Source: SIG299 sp051880375
GTDB taxonomy: Bacteria > Bacillota > Clostridia > Lachnospirales > Lachnospiraceae
Length of the DNA: 64,000 nt
Reading direction: 5' to 3'
Assembly: GCA_051880375.1 (NCBI GenBank)
Contig: JBJENV010000065.1
Location: 66,813 to 130,812, forward strand
Notes under the pieces: model-generated
What the model was told of the DNA's origin: nothing
Databases searched by the model: none
Seen by the model: the letters and a program-made list of their open reading frames with translations, nothing else
Shown: positions 32,552 to 41,367 of the stretch, piece by piece
Layout: each line of letters starts with the position of its first letter
Position numbering within the stretch: position 1 is the first letter of the stretch
Program-made: the position numbers and the translations under genes

Positions 32552-33355
32552 ATGGACTACTTAAATCAGTTTTCCTTAGAGGGAAAAGTTGCTTTAGTTA
32601 CCGGCGCTTCTTACGGTATCGGCTTTGCAATCGCAAGTGCTTACGCAAAATGCGGTGCTACTATCGTATTCAATGATATTAAGCAGGAGCTTGTTGACAA
32701 GGGTCTTGCAGCATACGAGGAGCTTGGCATCAAGGCTCACGGTTATGTATGTGACGTTACAAACGAAGAGCAGGTTAATGCTATGGTTGCTCAGATTGAA
32801 AAGGAAGTCGGCGTCATTGATATTCTCGTAAATAATGCCGGCATCATCAAGAGAATTCCGATGTGCGAAATGACCGCTGCCGAGTTCCGTCAGGTCATCG
32901 ACATCGACTTAAACGGTCCGTTCATCGTATCCAAGGCTGTTATCCCGAGCATGATTAAGAAAGGTCACGGAAAGATTATCAACATCTGTTCCATGATGAG
33001 CGAATTAGGTCGTGAAACCGTATCCGCTTATGCTGCTGCCAAGGGTGGCTTAAAGATGCTCACCAGAAACATCTGCTCCGAGTACGGCAAATACAACATT
33101 CAGTGTAACGGTATCGGACCTGGCTACATTGCTACTCCGCAGACCGCTCCTCTCCGTGAGGTTCAGCCGGACGGCTCCAGACATCCATTTGACCAGTTCA
33201 TCATTGCAAAGACTCCTGCCGAGCGTTGGGGACTCGCTGAGGATTTACAGGGACCGGCTATCTTCCTTGCATCCGACGCTTCCAATTTCGTCAACGGACA
33301 TATCCTTTACGTGGACGGCGGTATCTTGGCTTACATCGGCAAGCAGCCGCAATAA
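32552..33355 (+). CDS. SDR oxidoreductase, gluconate 5-dehydrogenase-like; probable 2-keto-3-deoxygluconate dehydrogenase (KduD/DhuD role)
   Basis: The start at 32552 (GGGAGG upstream) gives 267 residues. Classical SDR features: NAD(P)-binding 'TGASYGIGFA' near 17-26, 'NNAG' near 94, catalytic Ser in 'NICSMMSELGR' and 'YAAAKGG' with Tyr and Lys near 160-165. The 'SELGR' and 'FVNGHILYVDGG' segments are typical of the IdnO/gluconate 5-dehydrogenase group. Streptococcal DhuD, which reduces 2,5-diketo-3-deoxygluconate to KDG, belongs to a similar group and is often annotated that way. The pectin operon has KduI but no KduD, and this gene shares its operator, so a KduD-like role is my preferred inference. 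Gluconate/5-ketogluconate interconversion is the alternative. Confidence 0.85.
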   Translation: MDYLNQFSLEGKVALVTGASYGIGFAIASAYAKCGATIVFNDIKQELVDKGLAAYEELGIKAHGYVCDVTNEEQVNAMVAQIEKEVGVIDILVNNAGIIKRIPMCEMTAAEFRQVIDIDLNGPFIVSKAVIPSMIKKGHGKIINICSMMSELGRETVSAYAAAKGGLKMLTRNICSEYGKYNIQCNGIGPGYIATPQTAPLREVQPDGSRHPFDQFIIAKTPAERWGLAEDLQGPAIFLASDASNFVNGHILYVDGGILAYIGKQPQ

Positions 33356-33424
33356 ATGATAAAGTTGCAAACTGCTTTATCATCATTGAAGCAGCATGTC
33401 CGCTTCAAATTACAGATTTGAGCC

Positions 33425-33464
33425 AAAAAACCTCAGAAATCTCACATGACTTCTGAGGTTTTTT
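33425..33464. terminator. Bidirectional terminator after the SDR gene
   Basis: AAAAAACCTCAGAA (33425-33438) pairs with TTCTGAGGTTTTTT (33451-33464), flanked by T tracts on both strands. It serves the convergent SDR and anti-sigma genes. A weaker stem TGATAAAG/CTTTATCA (33357-33382) precedes it. Confidence 0.88.
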
Positions 33465-33510
33465 TACAATCCCATCTTTCTCGCTTTATTCAATTGCAAC
33501 TTTTTGTATC

Positions 33511-34083
33511 CTATTCTCCCGATTTCCCATCGCTCAATGTAAAGGTTCCTATCTGTGTCTTTCCATCACTCTGATACACTTTAATCACTATCGCCTCTTT
33601 TCTTCCATCCAATACTTCTTCCAGCGTTTTTGCATCAGCCGCATCATAATCACTGCGATATATATATCCTTTTTCACCTTGGTCTGATATTACTGCTATT
33701 AAATCTGCCCCCAAAGCATCCGGTCCATATGTTAAGCCATCTTCGTTTTTAGAAAGTTCCCCAAGAACAAGTATTTCTTCCTGCGTAAATCCCCAGCCTT
33801 GTAAGTTCTCCTGAATTTCACTCATTTCCTCATAAGACAGTCCTGCATTCTTTAATTTGTCATAAAGTTCTTTTGAAACATAGGTCGCTGCATATACCGT
33901 GACCGGTACAACACACAGTAACACAGTTGCAAGAAAAGCGTAAAAGATGATAATTCTTTTTCCGACCCCGGTTTTTACAGGCCGGTCCTTCATTTCCTTC
34001 ATACGGTCAACGCAATTGGATGACGGTTGTAACCAGATTCCTATCTCTTGATAGGCATTCATTGCTTCGTTAAAGTTTTTCAT
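33511..34083 (-). CDS. Single-pass membrane protein, probable anti-sigma factor partner
   Basis: A 190-residue protein with an N-terminal cytoplasmic part of about 42 residues, one membrane helix at about 43-65 ('IIIFYAFLATVLLCVVPVTVYA') and an extracytoplasmic domain. I do not recognise the outer domain. Its start overlaps the stop of the ECF sigma gene by four bases (ATGA), with GAGGAGG upstream. This is the usual arrangement for a sigma factor and the membrane protein that restrains it, so the role is inferred from position and topology. The cytoplasmic part lacks a visible zinc-binding anti-sigma motif. Confidence 0.7.
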   Translation of the reverse strand: MKNFNEAMNAYQEIGIWLQPSSNCVDRMKEMKDRPVKTGVGKRIIIFYAFLATVLLCVVPVTVYAATYVSKELYDKLKNAGLSYEEMSEIQENLQGWGFTQEEILVLGELSKNEDGLTYGPDALGADLIAVISDQGEKGYIYRSDYDAADAKTLEEVLDGRKEAIVIKVYQSDGKTQIGTFTLSDGKSGE

Positions 34084-34541
34084 GTCAAATCCTCCTCGAT
34101 TTCCTTTTTCAGTTTTTTCTTCGCCCTTTCATACCATGTCCCGATAGTAGAAGGCTTTTTCTTTAAAATGTCTGCTATTTCTTTTAAAGTATAGCCTTCC
34201 AGACAATGAAGTTCCAGGACAAGTCGATACCTATCGGGAAGTTGTTTTACTGCTTCCCAGATATCAATTGCGTCATCACTGACACAAGGACATACCTCAC
34301 GAAGACTTTCTACATTGCGCCGCCAAAAAGAACGAATATAGTTTTTGGACATATTGATGGTAACACGCAAAAGCCATGCTCTTTCGTGATCCTCATTTGC
34401 AAATACAGGCTGTTTTATAATATATTTATAGAATACTTCCTGTACAATGTCTTCAGCATCCTGTCTGTTTCCGCAATACATAAATGCACACCGAAACATT
34501 GCCGCACTGTATTTTTCCACTTTTTCTTCAAAGCTCTGCAT
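34080..34541 (-). CDS. ECF-type RNA polymerase sigma factor
   Basis: A 153-residue sigma-70 family protein. Region 2 is 'NRQDAEDIVQEVFYKYI' (about 25-42), followed by 'ERAWLLRVTINMSKNYIRS'; region 4 is 'QLPDRYRLVLELHCLEGYTLKEIADIL' in part, with the helix-turn-helix near 120-140. There are no regions 1 or 3, as in ECF factors. It should direct RNA polymerase to its own promoters when released by its membrane partner encoded immediately downstream. GGAGG lies seven bases before the ATG. The controlled genes are not known. Confidence 0.92.
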   Translation of the reverse strand: MQSFEEKVEKYSAAMFRCAFMYCGNRQDAEDIVQEVFYKYIIKQPVFANEDHERAWLLRVTINMSKNYIRSFWRRNVESLREVCPCVSDDAIDIWEAVKQLPDRYRLVLELHCLEGYTLKEIADILKKKPSTIGTWYERAKKKLKKEIEEDLT

Positions 34542-34626
34542 CGTTTGTCCTCCAATTCTTCCATAAGGATGTTCTACTATATAAACAAATATAAACCTCT
34601 TTTTTGCTCATATAAAAAAAAGAAAA

Positions 34627-35364
34627 CTATCCAATTTCCGCTTTTTCCACCAGCAGTTCAAACAGTCTTCTCTGCTCCCGCTCCTTCTGCATATCTTCCG
34701 CATGCCACTGGATTCCGAGACAGAACGGATGACCTTCCTTATGAATTGCCTCAATGACGCCGTCCTTTGCCGTACCGCAGACAGAAAAGCCCGGAGCTAC
34801 TTTTTTTAACACCTGATGATGAAACGAATTCGTTTTCAGTTCCTGTACCCCGCCTAACTGCTCTGATAACCATTCGTCAAGACAAACCGTGTGCGTCGGC
34901 ACCGAAGCGTGTGCCGCCTGCCAGTGAGCAAGCTTTTCCCTGACGGGTATCGTTTCCCGCCACTCAGCGATGTCCTGATAAATGCTTCCGCCCATTGCAA
35001 TGTTCATGACCTGAATGCCCCTGCAGATACCAAGCAGCGGCTTTTTACAGTGCAGCCGGTTTGTCAGTATTTCTCTCACCAGCATACACTCTGTATTGTC
35101 ACGTTCCGGCAGGATTCTTCCACACCCCTCGTGCGTCTCCTCTCCAAAAAGAAACGGGCTGACGTCCGGACCTCCCGGCAGCAGGAAGCCGTCGCACCGG
35201 TACATCAATCCAAGGAAATCCTCCCGCCTTCCGTGAAGCGGAAGAATCACCGGAATTCCTCCTGCCAAAAACACCGCCTGCTCATAGTTTTCCACTAAAA
35301 ACAGACGGTGTTCCTTTTCGTCATATTGTGCGGCAATGCCGATGATTGGCTTGTTTCTTCGCAT
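34627..35364 (-). CDS. Gamma-glutamyl-gamma-aminobutyrate hydrolase-family protein (class I amidotransferase fold)
   Basis: A protein of about 245 residues; the ATG at 35364 fits the family start 'KPIIGIAAQYD', though a weak GGATGG site leaves longer starts (35373 or 35406) open. The catalytic Cys is in 'LGICRGIQVMNIAMGG' and the His/Glu pair in 'GIQWHAEDM', as in PuuD and related peptidase C26 enzymes. The likely reaction is hydrolysis of a gamma-glutamyl amide bond in the cytoplasm. The substrate is uncertain, since other put genes are not adjacent. It lies between the sigma factor and the YgiQ gene. Confidence 0.87.
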   Translation of the reverse strand: MRRNKPIIGIAAQYDEKEHRLFLVENYEQAVFLAGGIPVILPLHGRREDFLGLMYRCDGFLLPGGPDVSPFLFGEETHEGCGRILPERDNTECMLVREILTNRLHCKKPLLGICRGIQVMNIAMGGSIYQDIAEWRETIPVREKLAHWQAAHASVPTHTVCLDEWLSEQLGGVQELKTNSFHHQVLKKVAPGFSVCGTAKDGVIEAIHKEGHPFCLGIQWHAEDMQKEREQRRLFELLVEKAEIG

Positions 35365-35436
35365 ATCGTCCATCCAACTAATTGTTTTCAAAAGATATGC
35401 CTGCATCTTTTAAGATATGAGTAAAATGCAGTAGTT

Positions 35437-37428
35437 CTATTTCTTTGCCTTATGGACATTCCGAATCGTTTTCCGTTTCTGCGGCTTTTCTGAGACATTC
35501 CGCTTATTTCCTTCCGTACCTTTCCGGCTTCCATTCCCCCGCTCTTTGTTACTGCCTGATGCCTTGTTTCCGCTTTTTTCTGCCCTACCGTACTTGCTGC
35601 CTTCTGTATGCCGATAGCCTGTTCTGCCTTCCTTCGGACGGATAAGACAGCGCTTTTCATAGCCGATTAAATCCTCTCTTCCGGCAAGCAGAAGCGCTTC
35701 CTTCACTAAATCATAGTTTTTCGGATTACGATACTGAATCAGTGCTCTCTGCATTGCCTTCTCGTGCGGTGACTTCGGTACATAAACCTCTTTCATGGTC
35801 CGAGGGTCCAGTCCGGTGTAATACATGCATGTGGAAATGGTGGACGGCGTCGGATAAAAGTCCTGTACCTGCTCCGGCATATAGCCTAAATCGCGCAGAT
35901 ATTCCGCCAGCTTCACGGCTTCCTTTATCGTCGAGCCCGGATGCGACGACATCAGGTATGGAACCACATACTGCTCTTTTCCAAGCTTTGCATTGGTTGC
36001 CTTGTACTTTTTGATGAATGCCTCATACACCGAATTTTCCGGCTTACCCATCATGGAAAGCACCTCGTCGCAGATATGCTCCGGTGCTACCTTTAACTGC
36101 CCGCTGACATGATACTCACAAAGCTCCTTAAAAAACGTATCATCCTTATCCGCCATCAGATAGTCGAACCGGATGCCGGAACGGATAAATACCTTCTTTA
36201 CCTTCGGCAGTGCCCTAAGCTTTCTAAGCAGCGCCAGATAATCCGAATGGTCTACCTTTAAGTTCGGGCACGGCTTCGGGAACAGACACTGACGGTTCGG
36301 GCAGACGCCCTTGGTCAGCTGCTTTTCACATGCCGGTGCGCGAAAGTTTGCCGTCGGACCTCCGACGTCATTGATATAGCCCTTAAAGTCAGGATCCCAC
36401 TGAAATGCTTCTGCTTCTTTTATAATAGATTCATGACTCCGTGTCTGAATGATTCTGCCCTGATGAAATGTCAGCGCACAGAAGCTGCAGCCGCCGAAAC
36501 AGCCGCGGTTGCTGACAAGACTGAACTTTAACTCCGTAATAATCGGAATACCGCCGAGCGGCTCATAGCTCGGATGGTACGTTCTCATATACGGCAGGGA
36601 ATATACCCGGTCCATCTCCGACTGCGTGAGCGGCTTTGCCGGAGGATTCTGTACCACATATTCATGCTCGGAATACTGCTCCACAAGTCGCTTTCCCGAA
36701 AAGGCATCCGTATTGCAGTACTGGATATAAAAGCTCTGTGCAAACGTCTTTTTATCCTTTACGATGTTCGGAAACGTCGGCAGCTGTATCGCATCATATA
36801 CCGATTCAAGTGACGTTGTCCTGTAAACGGTTCCGTTAATAAACGTAATGTCTTTCACATCAATGCCGGAATTTATGGCATCCGCAATTTCCACAATCGA
36901 ATGCTCGCCCATACCGTAGGAAAGCAAATCCGCCTGAGAATCCAGAAGAATCGAACGTTTAACCTTATCGCTCCAGTAATCATAATGACCAAGACGGCGC
37001 AGCGATGCTTCAATACCGCCGATGATAATCGGCACCTTTTTATATACCTTACGAATCAGGTTGCAATAAACAATCGTCGCACGGTCCGGACGCTTTCCGA
37101 TGACGCCGCCCGGCGTATAGGCATCGCTTTGACGGCGCTTTTTTGCTACCGTGTAATGATTGACCATCGTATCCATATTTCCGGCGCAGACAAGGAATCC
37201 AAGACGCGGCTTTCCGAGAATTGTAATGCTGTTTTCATCCTTCCAGTCCGGCTGTGAGATGATACCGACCTTATATCCGTGGCTTTCCAGAACACGGCTG
37301 ATGATAGCCGGTCCGAATGATGTATGATCTACATAAGCGTCACCGATGACATAAACAAAATCGCATTCTTCCCAGCCGCGCTTTTGCATATCCTCTCTGC
37401 TGATTGGCAAAAAATCCTTCTTTTCCAA
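35437..37428 (-). CDS. YgiQ-family radical SAM protein
   Basis: A 663-residue protein starting at TTG 37428, with AGGAG seven bases upstream. The N-terminal cobalamin-like domain ('DFVYVIGDAYVDHTSFGPAI') and the radical SAM cluster 'RGCFGGCSFC' (CxxxCxxC, near residue 315) identify the YgiQ family, as do 'GGPTANFR' and 'VAPEH'. Its reaction is unknown. The last 70 residues are a Lys/Arg/Gly-rich tail that may bind nucleic acid. It begins 15 bases after the MATE transporter gene ends, so the two are likely co-transcribed. Confidence 0.92.
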   Translation of the reverse strand: MEKKDFLPISREDMQKRGWEECDFVYVIGDAYVDHTSFGPAIISRVLESHGYKVGIISQPDWKDENSITILGKPRLGFLVCAGNMDTMVNHYTVAKKRRQSDAYTPGGVIGKRPDRATIVYCNLIRKVYKKVPIIIGGIEASLRRLGHYDYWSDKVKRSILLDSQADLLSYGMGEHSIVEIADAINSGIDVKDITFINGTVYRTTSLESVYDAIQLPTFPNIVKDKKTFAQSFYIQYCNTDAFSGKRLVEQYSEHEYVVQNPPAKPLTQSEMDRVYSLPYMRTYHPSYEPLGGIPIITELKFSLVSNRGCFGGCSFCALTFHQGRIIQTRSHESIIKEAEAFQWDPDFKGYINDVGGPTANFRAPACEKQLTKGVCPNRQCLFPKPCPNLKVDHSDYLALLRKLRALPKVKKVFIRSGIRFDYLMADKDDTFFKELCEYHVSGQLKVAPEHICDEVLSMMGKPENSVYEAFIKKYKATNAKLGKEQYVVPYLMSSHPGSTIKEAVKLAEYLRDLGYMPEQVQDFYPTPSTISTCMYYTGLDPRTMKEVYVPKSPHEKAMQRALIQYRNPKNYDLVKEALLLAGREDLIGYEKRCLIRPKEGRTGYRHTEGSKYGRAEKSGNKASGSNKERGNGSRKGTEGNKRNVSEKPQKRKTIRNVHKAKK

Positions 37429-37443
37429 CGTTCTTCTCCTTCT

Positions 37444-38832
37444 CTACTCGACAATGTTCTGCAGCCAGACACCCTTCTTTAAAAGAACAAATCCGACGAT
37501 GCATTTTAAAATTTCAATTCCCTGACAGGAAGCATAGACCGCCTCAATCGGCAGTTCCGTAAAACGGCTTAAGCAGAATGCCAGCGGAATCGTGACTGCC
37601 CACATAAATCCGCTGTCAAAGAAAAACGTAATGATTGTTTTTCCACCCGAACGTAACGTAAAATAGGACGCATGCAGGAAAGCATTCTGCGGCATAAAAA
37701 ACGCGGAAATCATAATAAAGTGCGTTGCATACTCTTTTACGACTGCTTCCGTCTTGTAAAGCTCCGGAAACAGCGGCGCCAAAGCAATCACCGCAGCTCC
37801 GATAAACACGCACAGACCGACGGAAAATGTAATCAGCTTGCGGTCCGTATCCCTTGCCTCCTCCATTTTCCCTGCTCCGAGCAATCTTCCGACAATAATG
37901 GCAACCGCGTTTCCAAGCGAGAGGAAGGCAACATTGGACAAATTCATAATCGTATTGGAAATGTTCATTCCGGCAACAACGTCCAGCCCACGTACCGAAT
38001 AGCACTGAAGTAAAACCGCCATGCCGCCCGACCAGAGCGTTTCGTTGATTAAGAGCGGCGTTCCTTTCACGATAATCTTCCCGACCAGCTGCATCGGAAT
38101 ATACAGACTCCGATAAACACCTTTGATATAGGTGTTCTGTTCCACATGACGATGCGTCCATACAATAACGATAAAGCATTCCACAAAACGCGAAAGTACC
38201 GTAGCAAGCGCAGCACCCTGTACTCCGAGCATCGGGAATCCGAACTTTCCGAAAATCAACAGGTAATTGAATACAAGGTTGACGAAGACAGCAATAATCC
38301 CCGCTTTCATCGGAAGCACTGCTTCTCCTGTTTCACGAAGCGTACTTGCATAAATCTGCACGCCGAGAAACGGTACAAGACCAACCATCATAATGTGCAG
38401 ATACTGCATGCCATAGTGCAGCGTAGCTTCAATATCCTCCGGCTGATTGCCTGTATCCAGATACAGCGTAATCAGCTCTTCCCCAAAACAGCCAAGTACC
38501 AGCATTCCAAGAACGGTAATCAGAAAACCGATGATCAGCTTGAAGCGAAACACATAACGAAGTCCTTCCTCGTTTTTCTGTCCGAAAAACTGTGCACCGA
38601 AAATTCCGGCACCGGACAGACCTCCGAAAATACACAGACTGTATACAAAAATCAACTGATTGACGATGGCAACACCGGACATCTGATTGGTTCCTATCTG
38701 CCCTACCATAATATTATCAATCAGACTGACGAAATTCGTGATTCCGTTCTGAATCATAATCGGTACGGCAATGACCAGAATCATTTTATAAAACTTTTTA
38801 TCGCCGATAAATTTCTTAAAAAATGCTTTCAT
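37444..38832 (-). CDS. MATE-family multidrug/cation antiporter
   Basis: A 462-residue protein with about twelve hydrophobic segments arranged as two homologous halves. The start of the first half ('VIAVPIMIQNGITNFVSLIDNIMVGQIG') and of the second ('KGTPLLINETLWSGGMAVLLQCY') show the MatE pattern; both are quoted only in part of their extent. Such proteins export organic cations or drugs using a sodium or proton gradient. The substrate is not predictable. It has its own promoter at 38890-38918 and precedes the YgiQ gene. Confidence 0.92.
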   Translation of the reverse strand: MKAFFKKFIGDKKFYKMILVIAVPIMIQNGITNFVSLIDNIMVGQIGTNQMSGVAIVNQLIFVYSLCIFGGLSGAGIFGAQFFGQKNEEGLRYVFRFKLIIGFLITVLGMLVLGCFGEELITLYLDTGNQPEDIEATLHYGMQYLHIMMVGLVPFLGVQIYASTLRETGEAVLPMKAGIIAVFVNLVFNYLLIFGKFGFPMLGVQGAALATVLSRFVECFIVIVWTHRHVEQNTYIKGVYRSLYIPMQLVGKIIVKGTPLLINETLWSGGMAVLLQCYSVRGLDVVAGMNISNTIMNLSNVAFLSLGNAVAIIVGRLLGAGKMEEARDTDRKLITFSVGLCVFIGAAVIALAPLFPELYKTEAVVKEYATHFIMISAFFMPQNAFLHASYFTLRSGGKTIITFFFDSGFMWAVTIPLAFCLSRFTELPIEAVYASCQGIEILKCIVGFVLLKKGVWLQNIVE

Positions 38833-38889
38833 AACTCTCTGTTCCTTTCCAAAACTGAACCCCGTCGATTATCCATCCCATGTCATTCG

Positions 38890-38918
38890 AGTATACAATG
38901 AAACGACAAGGTTTGCAA
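38890..38918 (-). promoter_or_regulatory. Promoter of the MATE-YgiQ unit
   Basis: On the minus strand TTGCAA (38913-38918) and TATACT (38890-38895) are 17 bases apart, 57 bases before the MATE start. Confidence 0.65.
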
Positions 38919-38957
38919 TGAAAACTTTCTTCTTTTCTCATGTTGCGCCTAAGTTAT

Positions 38958-38992
38958 GTATTGCTTTAAAGCGCAACGCTTTAAAGCAATAC
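38958..38992. promoter_or_regulatory. Perfect 35-base palindrome next to the aroF promoter
   Basis: GTATTGCTTTAAAGCG (38958-38973) and its exact complement (38977-38992) flank a 3-base centre. The right arm ends four bases before the aroF -35 box. Position suggests an operator or a cruciform; no gene ends here, so a terminator role is unlikely. Confidence 0.6.
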
Positions 38993-38996
38993 AGTA

Positions 38997-39025
38997 TTGA
39001 CAATATTAGAAGAATGGTTTACAAT
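38997..39025 (+). promoter_or_regulatory. aroF-tyrA promoter
   Basis: A perfect TTGACA (38997-39002) and TACAAT (39020-39025) are 17 bases apart. The leader of about 58 bases shows no attenuator or T-box. Confidence 0.75.
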
Positions 39026-39089
39026 ACAACAGGACTCAGATAAATTGTCATTTTACTATACTTTATCATAGAAAAGAGAGGAAACAGAC

Positions 39090-40103
39090 ATGATTGTTGT
39101 AATGAAACCGGGAGCACCAAAAAGCTCGATTGAAGAAATTATTTCCAAGGTAAAAGCCACCGGTCTGGATGTGCATTTATCCGAAGGCAAAGAGGTTACG
39201 ATTATCGGTATTGTCGGTGATAAATCACGCGTTGCCGATATCAACCTGGAACTGGTAGACGGCGTAGACAAAATTATGCCGGTCACCGAAAGCTACAAGC
39301 TCTCCAACCGAAAATTTCATCCGGAAAATTCGGTTGTGCGCGTCGGAAATGTTGCCATCGGTGATAAGGAACTTATCGTAATGTCCGGGCCGTGTGCGGT
39401 GGAATCCGAAGAACAGGTACTTGCTACCGCACGTGCCATCAAAGCCTCCGGTGCGCAGATTCTGCGCGGAGGTGCTTACAAACCGCGTACTTCCCCGTAC
39501 TCCTTTCAGGGATTGGAGGAAGACGGCTTGAAACTGATGAAAGAGGCAAGAGAAGAAACCGGTCTTTCCGTTGTCTGCGAAGTAACGAGCCAAAAGGCAA
39601 TAGAAACTGCCGTCCGGTATGTGGACATGCTCCAAATCGGTGCAAGAAACATGCAGAATTTCTATTTGCTTAAGGAAGCCGGAAAAACCAAGCTTCCGGT
39701 TCTTTTAAAGCGTGGCTTATCCGCAACGATTGACGAGTGGCTCAATGCCGCAGAATACATTATGGCAGAGGGAAACCCGAATGTCGTACTTTGCGAACGC
39801 GGCATCCGTACCTTTGAAACCGCAACAAGAAATACTCTTGATTTAAGTGCAGTTCCTGTCATCAAGTCAAAGAGCCATCTGCCGATTATTGTAGACCCAA
39901 GCCATGCAACCGGCGTCAGAGGCTATGTTGCCCCTCTTGCAAAGGCTGCCGTTGCCTGCGGCTGTGACGGTCTGATGATTGAAACACATCCGAATCCGGC
40001 ATGTGCTCTCTCCGACGGACCTCAGTCACTTAACTTTGAACAGTTTGACGAGTTGATGAACGAACTTCGTCCGTTTGTACAGTTAGTCGGAAAAACACTG
40101 TAA
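39090..40103 (+). CDS. aroF: 3-deoxy-7-phosphoheptulonate (DAHP) synthase, type I-beta with N-terminal regulatory domain
   Basis: A 337-residue enzyme. Residues 1-70 form the ferredoxin-like regulatory domain known from the Thermotoga-type enzyme. The TIM barrel follows with 'MSGPCAVES' near residue 98, 'LRGGAYKPRTSPYSFQG' near 128, and 'IVDPSHATG' near 268 carrying metal and phosphate ligands. It condenses phosphoenolpyruvate and erythrose-4-phosphate to start aromatic amino acid synthesis; in known enzymes the extra domain mediates feedback by Tyr or Phe. The next gene, tyrA, begins 57 bases on, linking it to tyrosine synthesis. The symbol could equally be written aroA in Bacillus usage. 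Confidence 0.96.
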   Translation: MIVVMKPGAPKSSIEEIISKVKATGLDVHLSEGKEVTIIGIVGDKSRVADINLELVDGVDKIMPVTESYKLSNRKFHPENSVVRVGNVAIGDKELIVMSGPCAVESEEQVLATARAIKASGAQILRGGAYKPRTSPYSFQGLEEDGLKLMKEAREETGLSVVCEVTSQKAIETAVRYVDMLQIGARNMQNFYLLKEAGKTKLPVLLKRGLSATIDEWLNAAEYIMAEGNPNVVLCERGIRTFETATRNTLDLSAVPVIKSKSHLPIIVDPSHATGVRGYVAPLAKAAVACGCDGLMIETHPNPACALSDGPQSLNFEQFDELMNELRPFVQLVGKTL

Positions 40104-40160
40104 CATATACTATATCATCAGCCGACGCAAGGCTGCATCGGCATTCCGGAGGTTTCCTTT

Positions 40161-41258
40161 ATGTCACATTTTGGTTTTATCGGTTTTGGTTTAATCGGAG
40201 GTTCCATTGCACGGGCGCTGAAGGCTCTGCCTGCGCCTCCGGTGCTGACGGCATATCAGTACCGTTCCACCCCATCCCGCTCGCTTACACTTGCATTGGA
40301 AGAGAAAACGCTTGATTACATTACAAATGACCTGTCTGAACTCTCCTCCTGTGATATGATATTTTTATGCGCTCCGGTACAGAAAAATCTGGAATACCTT
40401 CCGATGCTAAAAGATGTGATTTCTCCTACCTGCATTCTAACCGATGTCGGAAGCGTCAAAGGACAGATTCATCAACGAATTACGGAGCTTCACATGGAAG
40501 ACTGCTTTATCGGCGGTCATCCGATGACCGGCTCGGAGAAAACAGGCTATGAACATTCCAGTGCGCTCTTAATGGAAAACGCATATTATATTCTGACACC
40601 AACCAGCAAAACAACGGAAGAAGCTATAAAAAGATATTCTACACTTGTAGAGCAAATGGGTTCCATTCCGGTCATCCTAGACCCGGCGGAACATGACCGC
40701 ATTACTGCAGCCATCAGCCATGTACCTCATCTGATTGCGGCTCAGCTGGTCAACCTCATCCGCACCTCCGGTCCGCTAGAATCGAAAATGCGCCTTCTTG
40801 CTGCCGGCGGCTTTAAGGATATTACAAGAATCGCATCTTCTTCTCCCGAGCTTTGGGAAAATATCTGTTTAGAAAACAAAGAAAGTGTCTGTGAAGTATT
40901 AAGGCAGTATCAAAGCCTTCTTTCCGATGCGCTTACTGCCGTAGAACAGGAAAATTCCGATGCCCTGTACCGTCTGTTTGACGATGCCGGGACTTACCGC
41001 AGCTCCATTCCTGCCCGCACCTCCGGTATTTTAGCTACCGTTTATGAACTGTTTGTCGATATCAAGGATGAAACAGGTGCTCTGGCCTCCCTTGCAGCAC
41101 TGCTTTCCAGTCACAGCATCAGTATCAAAAATATCGGAATTCTGCATAACCGGGAATTTGAACAGGGCGTACTTCGCGTTGAATTTTACAGTGAAGAATG
41201 CAGGCAGCAGGCAATTCGGATATTGACGCAAAACGGTTATTATATTTACGTCCGCTGA
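40161..41258 (+). CDS. tyrA: Prephenate dehydrogenase with C-terminal ACT domain
   Basis: A 365-residue protein with the NAD-binding start 'FIGFGLIGGSIARAL', the 'TDVGSVKG' segment and the catalytic His in 'FIGGHPMTGSEKTGYEHS' (about residues 120-135). The last 75 residues ('LFVDIKDETGALASLAALLS') form an ACT domain, the usual site for tyrosine feedback. It oxidatively decarboxylates prephenate to 4-hydroxyphenylpyruvate. GGAGG lies eight bases upstream. With aroF it makes a small tyrosine-directed operon closed by a strong terminator. Confidence 0.95.
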   Translation: MSHFGFIGFGLIGGSIARALKALPAPPVLTAYQYRSTPSRSLTLALEEKTLDYITNDLSELSSCDMIFLCAPVQKNLEYLPMLKDVISPTCILTDVGSVKGQIHQRITELHMEDCFIGGHPMTGSEKTGYEHSSALLMENAYYILTPTSKTTEEAIKRYSTLVEQMGSIPVILDPAEHDRITAAISHVPHLIAAQLVNLIRTSGPLESKMRLLAAGGFKDITRIASSSPELWENICLENKESVCEVLRQYQSLLSDALTAVEQENSDALYRLFDDAGTYRSSIPARTSGILATVYELFVDIKDETGALASLAALLSSHSISIKNIGILHNREFEQGVLRVEFYSEECRQQAIRILTQNGYYIYVR

Positions 41259-41295
41259 TATTTTTCTACGCTTGTAGTATTTCAGCATACATCAT

Positions 41296-41342
41296 AAAAA
41301 AGGTTCCGATTCTGTCGAATGGCAGTCATCGGAACCTTTTTT
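41296..41342. terminator. Bidirectional terminator after tyrA
   Basis: AAAAAAGGTTCCGAT (41296-41310) pairs with ATCGGAACCTTTTTT (41328-41342). A and T tracts allow it to work for both tyrA and the convergent small gene. Confidence 0.9.
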
Positions 41343-41367
41343 CTATGTGTTACGCAGCAACCGCTTC

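Noticed and set aside
39026..39089. T-box or tryptophan-type attenuator ahead of aroF
   Set aside because: The leader is short, lacks the T-box consensus, and no terminator stem precedes the gene.
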